NCBI GenBank assembly: GCA_019739295.1
Contig: JAHHDV010000005.1
Coordinates: forward strand, 10,371-74,370
DNA length: 64,000 nucleotides
Source: Taibaiella sp.
GTDB lineage: Bacteria; Bacteroidota; Bacteroidia; Chitinophagales; Chitinophagaceae
Direction: 5' to 3'
The position numbers and the translations under genes are program-made. Below are positions 9,782 through 18,329 of the stretch, one piece after another. The notes beneath the pieces are model-generated. The model made no database searches, had not been told where the DNA came from, and worked only from the letters and a program-made list of their open reading frames with translations. Position 1 is the first letter of the stretch. Each line of letters starts with the position of its first letter.

Positions 9782-11187
9782 ATGATGTATTTAGTAAATG
9801 TAACCATAATCTGGTTCATGTTTTTGCTGCTGTATCTTCTGGCTTTTAAGGATCAGAAACAGTTTGCATTTAATCGTTTCTATCTCTTATTGTCATTGGT
9901 GGCCGGATTTGTGATTCCGCAGTTACCTTTTCCCAACTTCTTCCCGGCTGAAGTGAATAGGGAATTGTACACGTCTTTATGGAATCAACCCCCCGGTGAA
10001 TTAGGCATTCAAAATGAACAGGAAGCTTTTTATCAGGATAAATATGCATTTGATTTTTCATTTATTCTTTGGCTGTTTTATATCGCCGGGGTAATGGTCG
10101 TATCGTATAAGCTGATCAGGGAGGTAGTGTGGATTCAAAAGTTGAAAAAGAGTGCCCGCAGATTAGACGTTTCAGGCAGATATGTGTATGCGACCCGTAA
10201 AGAACATGCTCCGTTTTCTTATTTTAACCGGATCTATATCTCAGATAAGGATAGTTGGAATCAGCGGCAATTGGAAATGATCCTGGAACACGAAAGAGCC
10301 CATATCCTGCAAAAGCACTGGGTGGATAATGTAATGGTATCTCTGTTAGGGACTTTATTCTGGTTTCATCCTTTGGTCTGGTTGTATAAAAAACATATTC
10401 GGATCAATCATGAATATCAGGCGGATGAAGCGGCTGCGTCCGGTAGAATACATGAATACGGCACTTTGCTTTTGCTTCCTTTCTCATGGATGTACCGGTA
10501 CCACATTTCCAACTCTTTTAATTCTTCACCTATTAAAAACAGAATCAATATGCTAACGAAAGTAACATCAACAAAACGATTTTTAAAATTAACTGCCCTA
10601 ATACCATTGTTCGCGGGTAGTGTGGTCATGGCAGCTCAGCAGGGAAATGAAGAAAGAGTACGTAAGGGTAATGTCATTACATTTAGAGGAAATTCTTTTG
10701 AATGGGATCCCGGAGTTTTGAAAGCGAAGAGACCCGATTGGAAACAATTAAACGGCATACCGGCGAATATGTCGTAAAATATAACAACGAACCTGTCGAA
10801 CGTGCCGTGATATTGGATTTGAAAGAAAACAAAATGACGGCTTTCGAGCAACAAATAACGGATTTTAGTCAACAGCTTACTGCTGATTTTAAGAAGCAGG
10901 CAGATTTTAACCTGGATAAGATCTCCAAGATACAAATCCAGAAAGTAGTATTAGACAAAAACGGGCATATACTTTATTTTGAGCCATTTATCATGCCAAT
11001 GGAAAACGGAGAACCGGAATCCGTAATCGGGAAAGAGGTATATGCGGCATGCCTGGATCTGGTGGATCAGCTCATTCAGAATTATGGGAAAATTAAAATG
11101 GATAATAGGTATGCGGGTAAGAATATATTTATAGATTATTTTGGTGGAATAGCATTAAATGAGCGGGTTTTTTCAGGTAGAGATTAA
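9782..11187 (+). CDS. M56 (BlaR1-like) membrane metallopeptidase, frameshifted
   Basis: Membrane zinc protease partner of the BlaI-like repressor. Hydrophobic segments occur near the start and at about residues 85-110. The catalytic motif is EHERAHILQKHW (HExxH near residue 173), followed by INHEYQADEAA, which supplies the third ligand. The ATG at 9782 is chosen because the earlier in-frame ATG (9740) lies inside the upstream gene. The frame breaks near 10690-10720. The downstream frame continues as RLETIKRHTGEYVVKYNNEP and ends at 11187, giving about 468 aa. Here one base seems to be missing, unlike the other breaks. The C-terminal part is a periplasmic region of unknown function; no penicillin-binding sensor domain is visible. 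Confidence 0.8.
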
Positions 11188-11212
11188 ATAATAATAAGTT
11201 AAATATTAATAT

Positions 11213-11912
11213 ATGAATATAATCAATAAAAAAAACAACATTTTGGATTCTTTTATTATTAATGAATGCCATTTTAAACAATAAATTGTACGCTCAATCC
11301 GAGAATGATTTAGAACTGCGCGTCGTTTCTCCTTTTGAAGGGCAAATATTTACTGATGGAGATACCGTTATGTATACCTATCAAATCATTAATCACGGTC
11401 CGCATGAGTTAGTAGAAGGAACTGACCTCCTATTTATTAAAACAAGTTACAGTGACATTCCATCGGTGGTCACAATAAATCTGGATGTAAATGATACGTC
11501 CATGGATATGTCTATTGCTTATTTCGTAGTCGGTCCTTCTACACCCAACGGACTATATGATATATGTATTTATTTGGATTCGGATAACAGTTCATACATT
11601 GAAACCAATCAATTAAATGATACGAGCTGTGTACAATTCGGAATTGATTTTCCTACATCGGTAAACAGTAGCGAGGATTATGATTTTAAAGTAAATGTTT
11701 ATCCTAACCCTGCCCATAATCATATTTATTTTGACACAAAAGATTTGAAAATTGAAAGTGTTGAAATTTATGATTTATCGGGAAGAATAAACACTGGGAG
11801 GCATATTCTAAATCAAAACCGGATAGATATATCGTTATTCGATTCAGGACTGTATTTTATCAGAATAAATACAGATAGGGGGATTTTCTTTGACAAATTT
11901 TTGAAACTTTAA
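11213..11912 (+). CDS. Secreted protein with T9SS type A sorting domain
   Basis: About 230 aa. The ATG at 11213 is followed by an A run (11228-11235) with one extra base. Removing it gives MNIINKKTTFWILLLLMNA, a clear signal peptide that flows into the frame beginning at 11262. The middle (about residues 30-140) looks like an immunoglobulin-like beta domain (PFEGQIFTDGDTVMYTYQI). The C-terminus has VNVYPNPAHNHIYF and ends in FDKFLKL, the pattern of type A sorting domains recognised by the type IX secretion system. It should be exported and attached to the cell surface. It follows the M56 gene by 25 bases; a functional link is unproven. Confidence 0.85.
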
Positions 11913-11948
11913 TTTATATGATTGGGTATCTTTATCCTTGGTGGTAAA

Positions 11949-11982
11949 GTAAACAAGCCGTGCGATCGTGCGGCTTGTTTAC
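11949..11982 (+). terminator. Hairpin after T9SS cargo gene
   Basis: GTAAACAAGCCG and CGGCTTGTTTAC form a 12-bp perfect stem 36 bases beyond the stop. The 3' arm supplies the T-rich stretch. Confidence 0.75.
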
Positions 11983-12303
11983 ATATTCGGTAAGGCACAA
12001 TATGCTTTACCTAATAAATAAAGGTGCTGCTGTCCGGGTAGCTTCTGGCGAGTAGGTATAAAGCATTTTTTGTTTCGAGCTACCTGCCCGTTGCTACTTC
12101 ATTCAATATAGTTGGAATGTCATTCAAAAAACTTTTGCTGATTGTTTTAATGACGATCTCATTTTGCGTATTTGGGTAACTATAAAGTATAATTTATTAA
12201 ATATGTAATGCATATTTATTAATATTTTAATAGGGGGAGTTTTGTAAGTTGTTTCCTAATATTTTAATATTGTAATAATATTCACCTTATAAACTGGAAA
12301 ACT
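11983..12303. other. Gene-free stretch with an orphan signal-peptide fragment
   Basis: A/T-rich, no full gene. At 12117-12179 on the + strand an ATG opens a 20-residue frame MSFKKLLLIVLMTISFCVFG then stop. It looks like the signal peptide of a lost secreted protein, or of one cut short by sequence error. The rest, including the T/A-rich run at 12180-12290, is probably the leader of the next gene. Confidence 0.4.
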
Positions 12304-12600
12304 ATGACAGACCAAAATGATAACCCTGAAGAACAGGAAGAAAAAGGATTTTTCGACAAGCTGAAAGATGGACTGGAGAAACTGAAAGACAAGGCAGAAG
12401 ATGCTCTGGAACAAGCTAAAGATTCAGTAGAAGATGCCTGGGAATCTACCAAAAGGACCGCCGGGGAGTGGGCTGATAAAGCGGAAGATTCCATGGACAA
12501 AGCTTCAGATCGTGCTAAAGGTGCCTGGACGGAAGCCAAGGAAAGAGGAAAAAGCTGGATGGATGGGAAAGATGATATCCCTTCATCAGACCCTGCCTGA
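12304..12600 (+). CDS. Charged all-helical protein (YtxH/LEA-like)
   Basis: 98 aa, no signal peptide, made almost wholly of Lys, Glu, Asp and Ala in heptad or 11-residue patterns (KLKDGLEKLKDKAEDALEQA, then DSMDKASDRAKGAW). Such amphipathic helices resemble YtxH and late-embryogenesis-abundant stress proteins. A role in desiccation or membrane stress is conceivable but not shown. It stands alone with its own terminator. The reverse-strand frame of similar length is a shadow. Confidence 0.75.
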   Translation: MTDQNDNPEEQEEKGFFDKLKDGLEKLKDKAEDALEQAKDSVEDAWESTKRTAGEWADKAEDSMDKASDRAKGAWTEAKERGKSWMDGKDDIPSSDPA

Positions 12601-12621
12601 CCTGTCGGCAGAATGAACATC

Positions 12622-12659
12622 AAACCGGTAATTCTTAGAAGTAGAATGCCGGTTTTTTT
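12622..12659 (+). terminator. Intrinsic terminator
   Basis: AAACCGG pairs with CCGGTTT, extended by ATTCT/AGAAT inside, and is followed by TTTTTT, 22 bases after the stop of the helical protein gene. Confidence 0.9.
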
Positions 12660-12894
12660 GTGGTAGGTACGGCCGGGACGGAGTACTTTACTTTATTGAG
12701 CAACGCGGGGAGAAGCCCATGTCATTGCGAGGCACGAGGTCATCTGTCAGATAGTATCTAAATAGTATCAGGTATGCCTTTATCCCCGATAGGGGTATAT
12801 CAAATTAAATCCTGTAATTCAGTTATTCCACCGGTTGTAATTTCCTGAAAAAAACAGGTCCCGAACCCTGAGCGATAAGGACAACAGCGGCATC

Positions 12895-13206
12895 TCAGGA
12901 TATCCTTTCCAGCTGTTTTAGGACTGGAACCAGAGACTTTCCTTTATCGGTAAGATAATATTCTATGTGTAAAGGTTTTTGATTGATGACAACTTTTTTC
13001 AATAAGCCAACTTCTTCCAACTCTTTTAAAGCAACGGACAATGTTTGCTTGTTTGATCCTTGGATCTGACGCAACAAACTACTAAACCGCAAAGGTGCTT
13101 CAGCAGCCAAGCGGAAAATTTCAGGTTTCCATTTGCCTGACAGCAACTTTAATAACCCTTGTGCAGGACAAGTTTCGGTATTATCCGTTAAGTTTTCAGT
13201 AGTCAT
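12895..13206 (-). CDS. HxlR family transcriptional regulator
   Basis: Winged-helix regulator of about 103 aa. CPAQGLLKLLSGKWKPEIFR is the HxlR N-terminal signature with its conserved cysteine, and SNKQTLSVALKELEEVGLL is the recognition helix region. The ATG at 13206 (MTTENLTDN) is preferred over one at 13227 because homologs begin this way. HxlR proteins often sense reactive electrophiles or oxidants through the cysteine. The gene is divergent from a DsbA-like lipoprotein, and a perfect palindrome lies between them, so redox-dependent control of the thioredoxin-fold gene is a reasonable inference. Confidence 0.92.
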   Translation of the reverse strand: MTTENLTDNTETCPAQGLLKLLSGKWKPEIFRLAAEAPLRFSSLLRQIQGSNKQTLSVALKELEEVGLLKKVVINQKPLHIEYYLTDKGKSLVPVLKQLERIS

Positions 13207-13243
13207 AAATTTCTGACTTATTGCCAAAGGATTTTAAACAATT

Positions 13244-13261
13244 TATCTTTGTTCAAAGATA
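13244..13261. promoter_or_regulatory. Palindromic divergent promoter/operator
   Basis: TATCTTTG-TT-CAAAGATA: two perfect -7 boxes, one on each strand, form an 18-base palindrome upstream of the HxlR gene and facing the DsbA-like gene. A dimeric regulator could block both start sites at once. Confidence 0.6.
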
Positions 13262-13265
13262 CATA

Positions 13266-13403
13266 ATGATTTCAACAAACGATAAATGGGTAGCAATCCC
13301 TGTTTGGTTTTTGAGGGTGTTGACTGAAACGTTCAGTGATAACATCAATAATGTGCTTTATCCGGGCATTCAAGAATGGATAGGATTTTTGGTTACGGAT
13401 TGA
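13266..13403 (+). CDS. Possible 45-residue ORF or gene remnant
   Basis: An ATG only 15 bases after the + strand -7 box opens MISTNDKWVAIPVWFLRVLT and runs to 13403. The composition is protein-like (Trp, Pro, aromatic), but I do not recognise it. It may be a small peptide, the truncated start of a lost gene, or untranslated leader of the DsbA-like gene. Confidence 0.25.
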   Translation: MISTNDKWVAIPVWFLRVLTETFSDNINNVLYPGIQEWIGFLVTD

Positions 13404-13461
13404 AATTCAATGATAATTTTACTCCTTAGGGGATTGGAAAGGAAAATTAACTTGTTAAGCG

Positions 13462-14475
13462 ATGATTCAACAACTACTAATAACCACATTTTTCCTGGCA
13501 GCAGCTTTCACGAACTGTCAGGGACAAACAAATAACACAGAAAAAATGGCAAATGAAATATCAAAAGACAACCCGCTTTTGTGCGATCCCGTTGAGGGAA
13601 TTTGTGGAATACCGGACAGCACAACAAAAACAGAGATCTCTGTTCAAAACATCGGAAAACCTGTTAAAGTTATTTATTTCACAGACCCGATTTGTTCTTC
13701 CTGTTGGGGAATTGAACCGCAACTAAGGAAACTTAAATTGGAATATGGTAACCATATCGAAATTGAATACCGTATGGGTGGATTGTTGCCTGATTGGAGT
13801 TACAATAGCGGTGGTATCAGCAAGCCTTCAGACGTGGCACATCATTGGGACGAAGTAAGTGTTCATTACGATATGCCTATTGACGGGGACGTTTGGCTGG
13901 AAGACCCTTTAAGTTCTTCTTATCCGCCTTCTATTGCTTTCAAAGCTGCACAATTGCAGGACAATGAAAAAGCTGTTTTGTTCTTAAGAGAAATCCGGGA
14001 AATGGTTTTCCTGCAGAAAAAGAACATTACTAAGTGGGAACATTTAGAGACTGCCGCTAAAAAAGCCGGGTTAAATACAGCACAGTTAAAAGCTGATTTT
14101 GAAGGCACAGCAAAAGCACTTTTTGAGGAAGATTTAAAGCTGGCAAAATCGTATGGTGTAAGGGGATTCCCTACTATTTTCTTTTTAGACCAGTCGGGCA
14201 ACAAGGAAATTGTGTATGGCTCAAAACCTTATGCTTTCTATGAAACAGCAGTTTTAAAAGTTCATTCCGGGGCAACCAGAAGTGAATACAGCAAAAGTTG
14301 GGAAACTTTGTTTTCAACGTATCATTCTTTGACGGCAAAAGAATTTTCCGAGCTTTCGGGAACACCAAGAGCGGAAAGCGAAAAACAATTGAATGAGCTT
14401 GTAACAAAAGGATATTTGGAAAAGCTGGCTACTAAGAACGGTGCTATTTGGATGATAAAAAATACCGGCCGCTAA
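13462..14475 (+). CDS. DsbA/SpxH-like thioredoxin-fold lipoprotein
   Basis: 337 aa. The N-terminus (MIQQLLITTFFLAAAFTNCQ) reads as a lipoprotein signal with Cys19 as the anchor. The mature part has YFTDPICSSCWGIEPQLRKL, a CxxC redox site in a DsbA-like fold, and GVRGFPTIFFL with the cis-proline loop. The insertion and spacing resemble the SpxH (ClpXP adaptor)/FrnE-like branch. The last 50 residues (LTAKEFSELSG onward) look like a small winged-helix module. An internal ATG at 13546 would give a cytosolic form, as in many homologs, so localisation is uncertain. Divergent from an HxlR regulator. Confidence 0.82.
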   Translation: MIQQLLITTFFLAAAFTNCQGQTNNTEKMANEISKDNPLLCDPVEGICGIPDSTTKTEISVQNIGKPVKVIYFTDPICSSCWGIEPQLRKLKLEYGNHIEIEYRMGGLLPDWSYNSGGISKPSDVAHHWDEVSVHYDMPIDGDVWLEDPLSSSYPPSIAFKAAQLQDNEKAVLFLREIREMVFLQKKNITKWEHLETAAKKAGLNTAQLKADFEGTAKALFEEDLKLAKSYGVRGFPTIFFLDQSGNKEIVYGSKPYAFYETAVLKVHSGATRSEYSKSWETLFSTYHSLTAKEFSELSGTPRAESEKQLNELVTKGYLEKLATKNGAIWMIKNTGR

Positions 14476-14777
14476 TTGTTTGCCAAAGAAATCAAAGCCC
14501 CGGAAACGGCGGCTTTTGTTTTGCACCTTGCACAATCCGGTATGGACAGGAAATCATATCCTGCAAAAACTAAGCAAGGGTACGCCGCTTTTTGGGGGGT
14601 CGCATGTGTAGAGAAATATCGATCAGGTATGGGGGAATGACGTGAAAAGACAATGTGATCGCAAGTAACGAGGTCACGCGTCATCGCTTCTCCATAGTAT
14701 TGGGACTGACTTTATGCCCAAGCACAAACCCAGGTAAGTGATAATCCGGTTGTTCTTCCCGTGGCAATTCCTGAATA
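14476..14777. other. Gene-free stretch with repeat-like fragment
   Basis: No coding frame is supported. ACGAGGTCA near 14667 is shared with 12735 and lies in a stretch rich in GATCGC/GCGATG words, so it may be a decayed dispersed repeat. Confidence 0.35.
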
Positions 14778-14821
14778 AAACAAAACGGATAGCATCATAT
14801 AGGACACTATCCGTTTTGTTT
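14778..14821 (-). terminator. Terminator of gcvP
   Basis: AAACAAAACGGATAG and CTATCCGTTTTGTTT form a 15-bp perfect stem 18 bases past the gcvP stop. On the minus strand it ends in T-rich sequence; it could also stop + strand transcription. Confidence 0.9.
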
Positions 14822-14838
14822 ATTCATATGTTCCTCAG

Positions 14839-17712
14839 CTATGCCTCAGCATAAGCGCTGGTAGGCTCACATGTGCATATTAAGTGCCTGTCTCCTTGCG
14901 TATTGTTCACCCTTGCTACCGAAGGCCAGAACTTATTCATGCCTACATAAGGTAAGGGGAAGGCTGCCTGTTCCCTGGTATAGGGTCTGTCCCAGCTTTC
15001 ACTCATTACCGATAACTGGGTATGGGGTGCATTCTTCAGTACATTGTTCGCAAAATCTGATTGCCCTTCTTCTATCGCTTTTATTTCTTCCCTGATACTG
15101 ATCATGGCATCACAGAACCTGTCCAGCTCGGCTTTGTCTTCACTTTCTGTGGGTTCGATCATAATCGTTCCTGCTACAGGGAAGCTCATCGTTGGTGCGT
15201 GGAACCCATAGTCCATCAGCCTTTTGGCGACATCTTCAGCTTCGATATTTGCAGTTTTCTTAAATGGTCTGAGATCGACAATAAATTCGTGTGCACATGT
15301 GCCGTTTGCACCTGAGTATAAAATCGGGTAATGTGCTTCTAGTCTCGCTTTCATATAGTTAGCATTCAGGATAGCATACTGGGTAGCTTGTTTCACTCCT
15401 TGGTGTCCCAGCATGCAGATGTAAGCATACGAAATCAGTAAGATAGAGGCAGAGCCATAAGGGGCTGCACTCATTGCCATACTTTCCTGCGGATTGCTAT
15501 TGATGACATTTCCCGGAAGGAATGGTTGTAAATGCTCTGCTACGCAGATGGGCCCCACACCCGGTCCGCCGCCGCCGTGAGGAATAGCAAAGGTTTTGTG
15601 CAGGTTAAGGTGGCATACATCCGCACCAATGAACCCAGGTGAAGTCAGTCCCACCTGTGCATTCATATTTGCGCCATCCATATAGACCTGGCCGCCATTC
15701 TGGTGTACGATATCAATAATTTCCCTGATTCCTTCCTCAAATATACCATAAGTAGAAGGATAGGTGACCATGATCCCTGCCAGGCTGTCAGCGTGGAGCG
15801 TAGCTTTTTCCCTTAAATCGTTGATGTCTATATTCCCGTTTTCCATAGCTTTGACCACAACTACTTTATAGCCGGCCATTACAGCTGATGCCGGATTGGT
15901 ACCATGTGCGGATATCGGGATCAGCATTACCTTTCTATGGCCTTGTCCCTGGCTCTCATGGTATTTTCTGATGGCCAGAAGCCCCGCATATTCTCCTGAT
16001 GCCCCGGAATTCGGCTGAAGACTGCAAGCTGCAAATCCCGTGATTTCTGCAAGATACTTCTCTAAAGTCTGGGCCAGCTCAGTATAGCCTGCTGCCTGTT
16101 CTTGTGGTGCATAAGGGTGCATATTGCTCCAATGTGACCACGAAAGCGGGATCATTTCTGTAGCTGCATTTAATTTCATCGTACAGCTTCCCAGGGAAAT
16201 CATAGACATGTTCAGGCTTAAGTCCTTATTCTCCAGGTATTTGATATACCGCATCATTCTTGTTTCACTATGATACATATTGAAGGTGTCGTGTTCCAAG
16301 AATGAAGAAGACCTGTGCAGGCCGGCAGGAATATTCTGAAGTGCCATATCATCATCAGTTTCGAAGGAAACCGCTTCCGGAGCAAGCGTCATTGCATTAA
16401 TAATATCTGCAAGATCGTCTAATGAGGTCGTTTCATCAATTGAAATGCTCACCAGGTCCTCGGCTAAGTACCTGAAGTTGATACCTGATTCATCAGCTTT
16501 GGTTTGGACAGCCTGGCTGTTCCTGACTTTACATACTACAGTATCGAAGAAGCTATCATTCAGTAGTTCGATACCCGCATCTTTCAAAGATGATGCGAGT
16601 GCATTGGTCAGGATGTTGATCCTTTTAGCGATATTCTTTAAGCCTTCAGGACCATGATATACTGCATACATTGCAGCCATATTGGCAAGGAGTGCCTGTG
16701 CCGTACAGATATTGGAAGTAGCTTTTTCTCTTTTGATATGTTGTTCACGGGTCTGTAGCGCCATTCTCAAGGCTCTGTTGCCATTAGCATCTACGGATAC
16801 CCCTATGATACGACCGGGAATAGACCGTTTCAGATCGTCGATCGTAGAAAAGAATGCAGCATGCGGTCCCCCGAATCCTAAAGGCACCCCGAATCTTTGT
16901 GAATTTCCAAATGCACAGTCTGCGCCCAGCTCACCAGGGGGAGTTAAAAGTGTCAATGCCATCAGGTCCGTGGCCATGCCTATATATGCCCCTTTCTGAT
17001 GAACCAGATCTATGAATGATTTGTAGTCTTTTACTTCTCCTTTATCATTAGGGTATTGGACGATCGCTCCAAAATAGGTTTCGTCGATCTCGGCATCCCC
17101 GAATTTTCCTTCCACCACTTCGATCCCTAAAGGATTGGCCCTGGTATAAATTACAGCTTTGGTCTGCGGGAATGTATCTATATCTACAAAAAGCTTAGGC
17201 CGTTCAGGACTAGCCGTATTCTTGTTTTTAGCATTAAAGAACATTGACATAGCCTCTGCCGCTGCTGTGGCTTCATCTAAAAGGGAAGCATTGGCGATCG
17301 GTAAACCTGTTAAATCACTGACTACGGTTTGAAAGTTCAATAAGCTCTCCAGCCTGCCTTGTGAGATCTCGGCCTGGTAGGGAGTATATTGCGTATACCA
17401 GCCTGGATTTTCGAATACATTTCTCAGGATTACAGAAGGAACGATGGTCCCATAATATCCTTGGCCGATGTAATTTCTTTGCGTTTTATTCTTCAGGGAT
17501 AAATTTTTGATCTTCCTAAGGTAGTTATCCTCAGATATAGCATTGGGAATAATGAGCTGTTTTCTGTTTCGGATAGATTCCGGTATCGTTTTGTCGATTA
17601 ATTTGTCAATGGATTCAATGCCAATGGTTTGCAACATTTCTGCTGTTTCTTTTTCATTAGGACCTATGTGACGTCCTATGAATTCTCTCTGTTTGATTTC
17701 GAAAAGATTCAT
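14839..17712 (-). CDS. gcvP: Glycine dehydrogenase (decarboxylating), P protein
   Basis: PLP-dependent P protein of the glycine cleavage system (EC 1.4.4.2). It decarboxylates glycine and passes the aminomethyl group to lipoyl-GcvH. Single-chain form of 957 aa with two aminotransferase-like halves, the usual length. The second half carries HLNLHKTFAIPHGGGGPG with the PLP lysine near residue 703. The N-terminus has the family start FIGRHIGPNE. It is the longest gene in the window and is completely intact. Its -7 box TAACTTTG lies at 17764-17771 on the minus strand. The other glycine cleavage genes are not in the window. Confidence 0.98.
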   Translation of the reverse strand: MNLFEIKQREFIGRHIGPNEKETAEMLQTIGIESIDKLIDKTIPESIRNRKQLIIPNAISEDNYLRKIKNLSLKNKTQRNYIGQGYYGTIVPSVILRNVFENPGWYTQYTPYQAEISQGRLESLLNFQTVVSDLTGLPIANASLLDEATAAAEAMSMFFNAKNKNTASPERPKLFVDIDTFPQTKAVIYTRANPLGIEVVEGKFGDAEIDETYFGAIVQYPNDKGEVKDYKSFIDLVHQKGAYIGMATDLMALTLLTPPGELGADCAFGNSQRFGVPLGFGGPHAAFFSTIDDLKRSIPGRIIGVSVDANGNRALRMALQTREQHIKREKATSNICTAQALLANMAAMYAVYHGPEGLKNIAKRINILTNALASSLKDAGIELLNDSFFDTVVCKVRNSQAVQTKADESGINFRYLAEDLVSISIDETTSLDDLADIINAMTLAPEAVSFETDDDMALQNIPAGLHRSSSFLEHDTFNMYHSETRMMRYIKYLENKDLSLNMSMISLGSCTMKLNAATEMIPLSWSHWSNMHPYAPQEQAAGYTELAQTLEKYLAEITGFAACSLQPNSGASGEYAGLLAIRKYHESQGQGHRKVMLIPISAHGTNPASAVMAGYKVVVVKAMENGNIDINDLREKATLHADSLAGIMVTYPSTYGIFEEGIREIIDIVHQNGGQVYMDGANMNAQVGLTSPGFIGADVCHLNLHKTFAIPHGGGGPGVGPICVAEHLQPFLPGNVINSNPQESMAMSAAPYGSASILLISYAYICMLGHQGVKQATQYAILNANYMKARLEAHYPILYSGANGTCAHEFIVDLRPFKKTANIEAEDVAKRLMDYGFHAPTMSFPVAGTIMIEPTESEDKAELDRFCDAMISIREEIKAIEEGQSDFANNVLKNAPHTQLSVMSESWDRPYTREQAAFPLPYVGMNKFWPSVARVNNTQGDRHLICTCEPTSAYAEA

Positions 17713-17763
17713 AAATAAAAAATGGAAGGATATTGTATTAAATGAAGATGCTTTTTAGAAGTG

Positions 17764-17771
17764 CAAAGTTA
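17764..17771 (-). promoter_or_regulatory. -7 box of gcvP
   Basis: TAACTTTG on the minus strand, 52 bases before the gcvP ATG, matches the Bacteroidota TAnnTTTG box. Confidence 0.6.
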
Positions 17772-17880
17772 TGGTATTATCAGGTGATTATAAACGGTCA
17801 AATTTCTGCAAAAATCCTATATAGTATTTCTTAATAAAATATTTATATAAAAAATAAATTAAATGAAAAACATATAAAAT

Positions 17881-17907
17881 AAAAACGCCCGGCAAGACTA
17901 CCGGGCG
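17881..17907 (-). terminator. Strong hairpin with minus-strand U tract upstream of gcvP
   Basis: CGCCCGG (17886-17892) and CCGGGCG (17901-17907) enclose an 8-base loop. On the minus strand the stem is followed by TTTTTATTTT, a complete intrinsic terminator. No gene lies upstream of it on that strand, so it may end a small RNA. Confidence 0.65.
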
Positions 17908-18256
17908 CTCGATTTAACCAATAAACCGCACTATGAAATACTTAAAAAATATTATTTATTATTTAAAATCGGGGGCAAGCTAAATTATTTTTTGTTGAAG
18001 AAAATATAATATTGTAATAAACGCACTATTTTAAGAAAATGTTGTATTTCTTATGTGTTTATTTAAAGTGTCTGATAAGACTTTGGTATAAGTATTAGTT
18101 TTATTTCAATTTTTACTGTTAAGGGTATTCTAAATTCGCTTTTAAATGCCATAATTTTATTATTCAGTTTGAGTAAATACCGGGCAGTTCTATAAAATGT
18201 GCATAGGCCTATAATCCCGGTGTTGCTTTTTTAAACGTAAAATAATATAGAGTTTG
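17908..18256. other. A/T-rich gene-free stretch, possible small RNA or leader
   Basis: No gene-sized frame. On the + strand ACCAATAAACCGCACTATG at 17917 leads into a 16-residue frame (MKYLKNIIYYLKSGAS, 17932-17982). The words AATAAACCGCACTAT and AATAAACGCACTATT recur about 90 bases apart. Possible small RNA on the minus strand ending at the hairpin above, or a leader on the + strand; neither is proven. Confidence 0.35.
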
Positions 18257-18264
18257 TATCTTCG
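18257..18264 (+). promoter_or_regulatory. Candidate -7 box
   Basis: TATCTTCG, one mismatch from TATCTTTG, 65 bases before the ATG of the gene at 18330. Confidence 0.4.
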
Positions 18265-18329
18265 TTTATAAGTTTAAGATATTTTAAAGAATACTGCTTT
18301 CAGGATTTAGATAAAATTAAAATTAAAAT

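Noticed and set aside
9394..11187. Beta-lactam resistance operon
   Set aside because: The BlaI/M56 pair is present, but there is no beta-lactamase or penicillin-binding sensor domain nearby; the pair occurs widely with other targets.
17713..17907. Glycine riboswitch upstream of gcvP
   Set aside because: No GGAGAG-type glycine aptamer core is visible; only a terminator hairpin is found.
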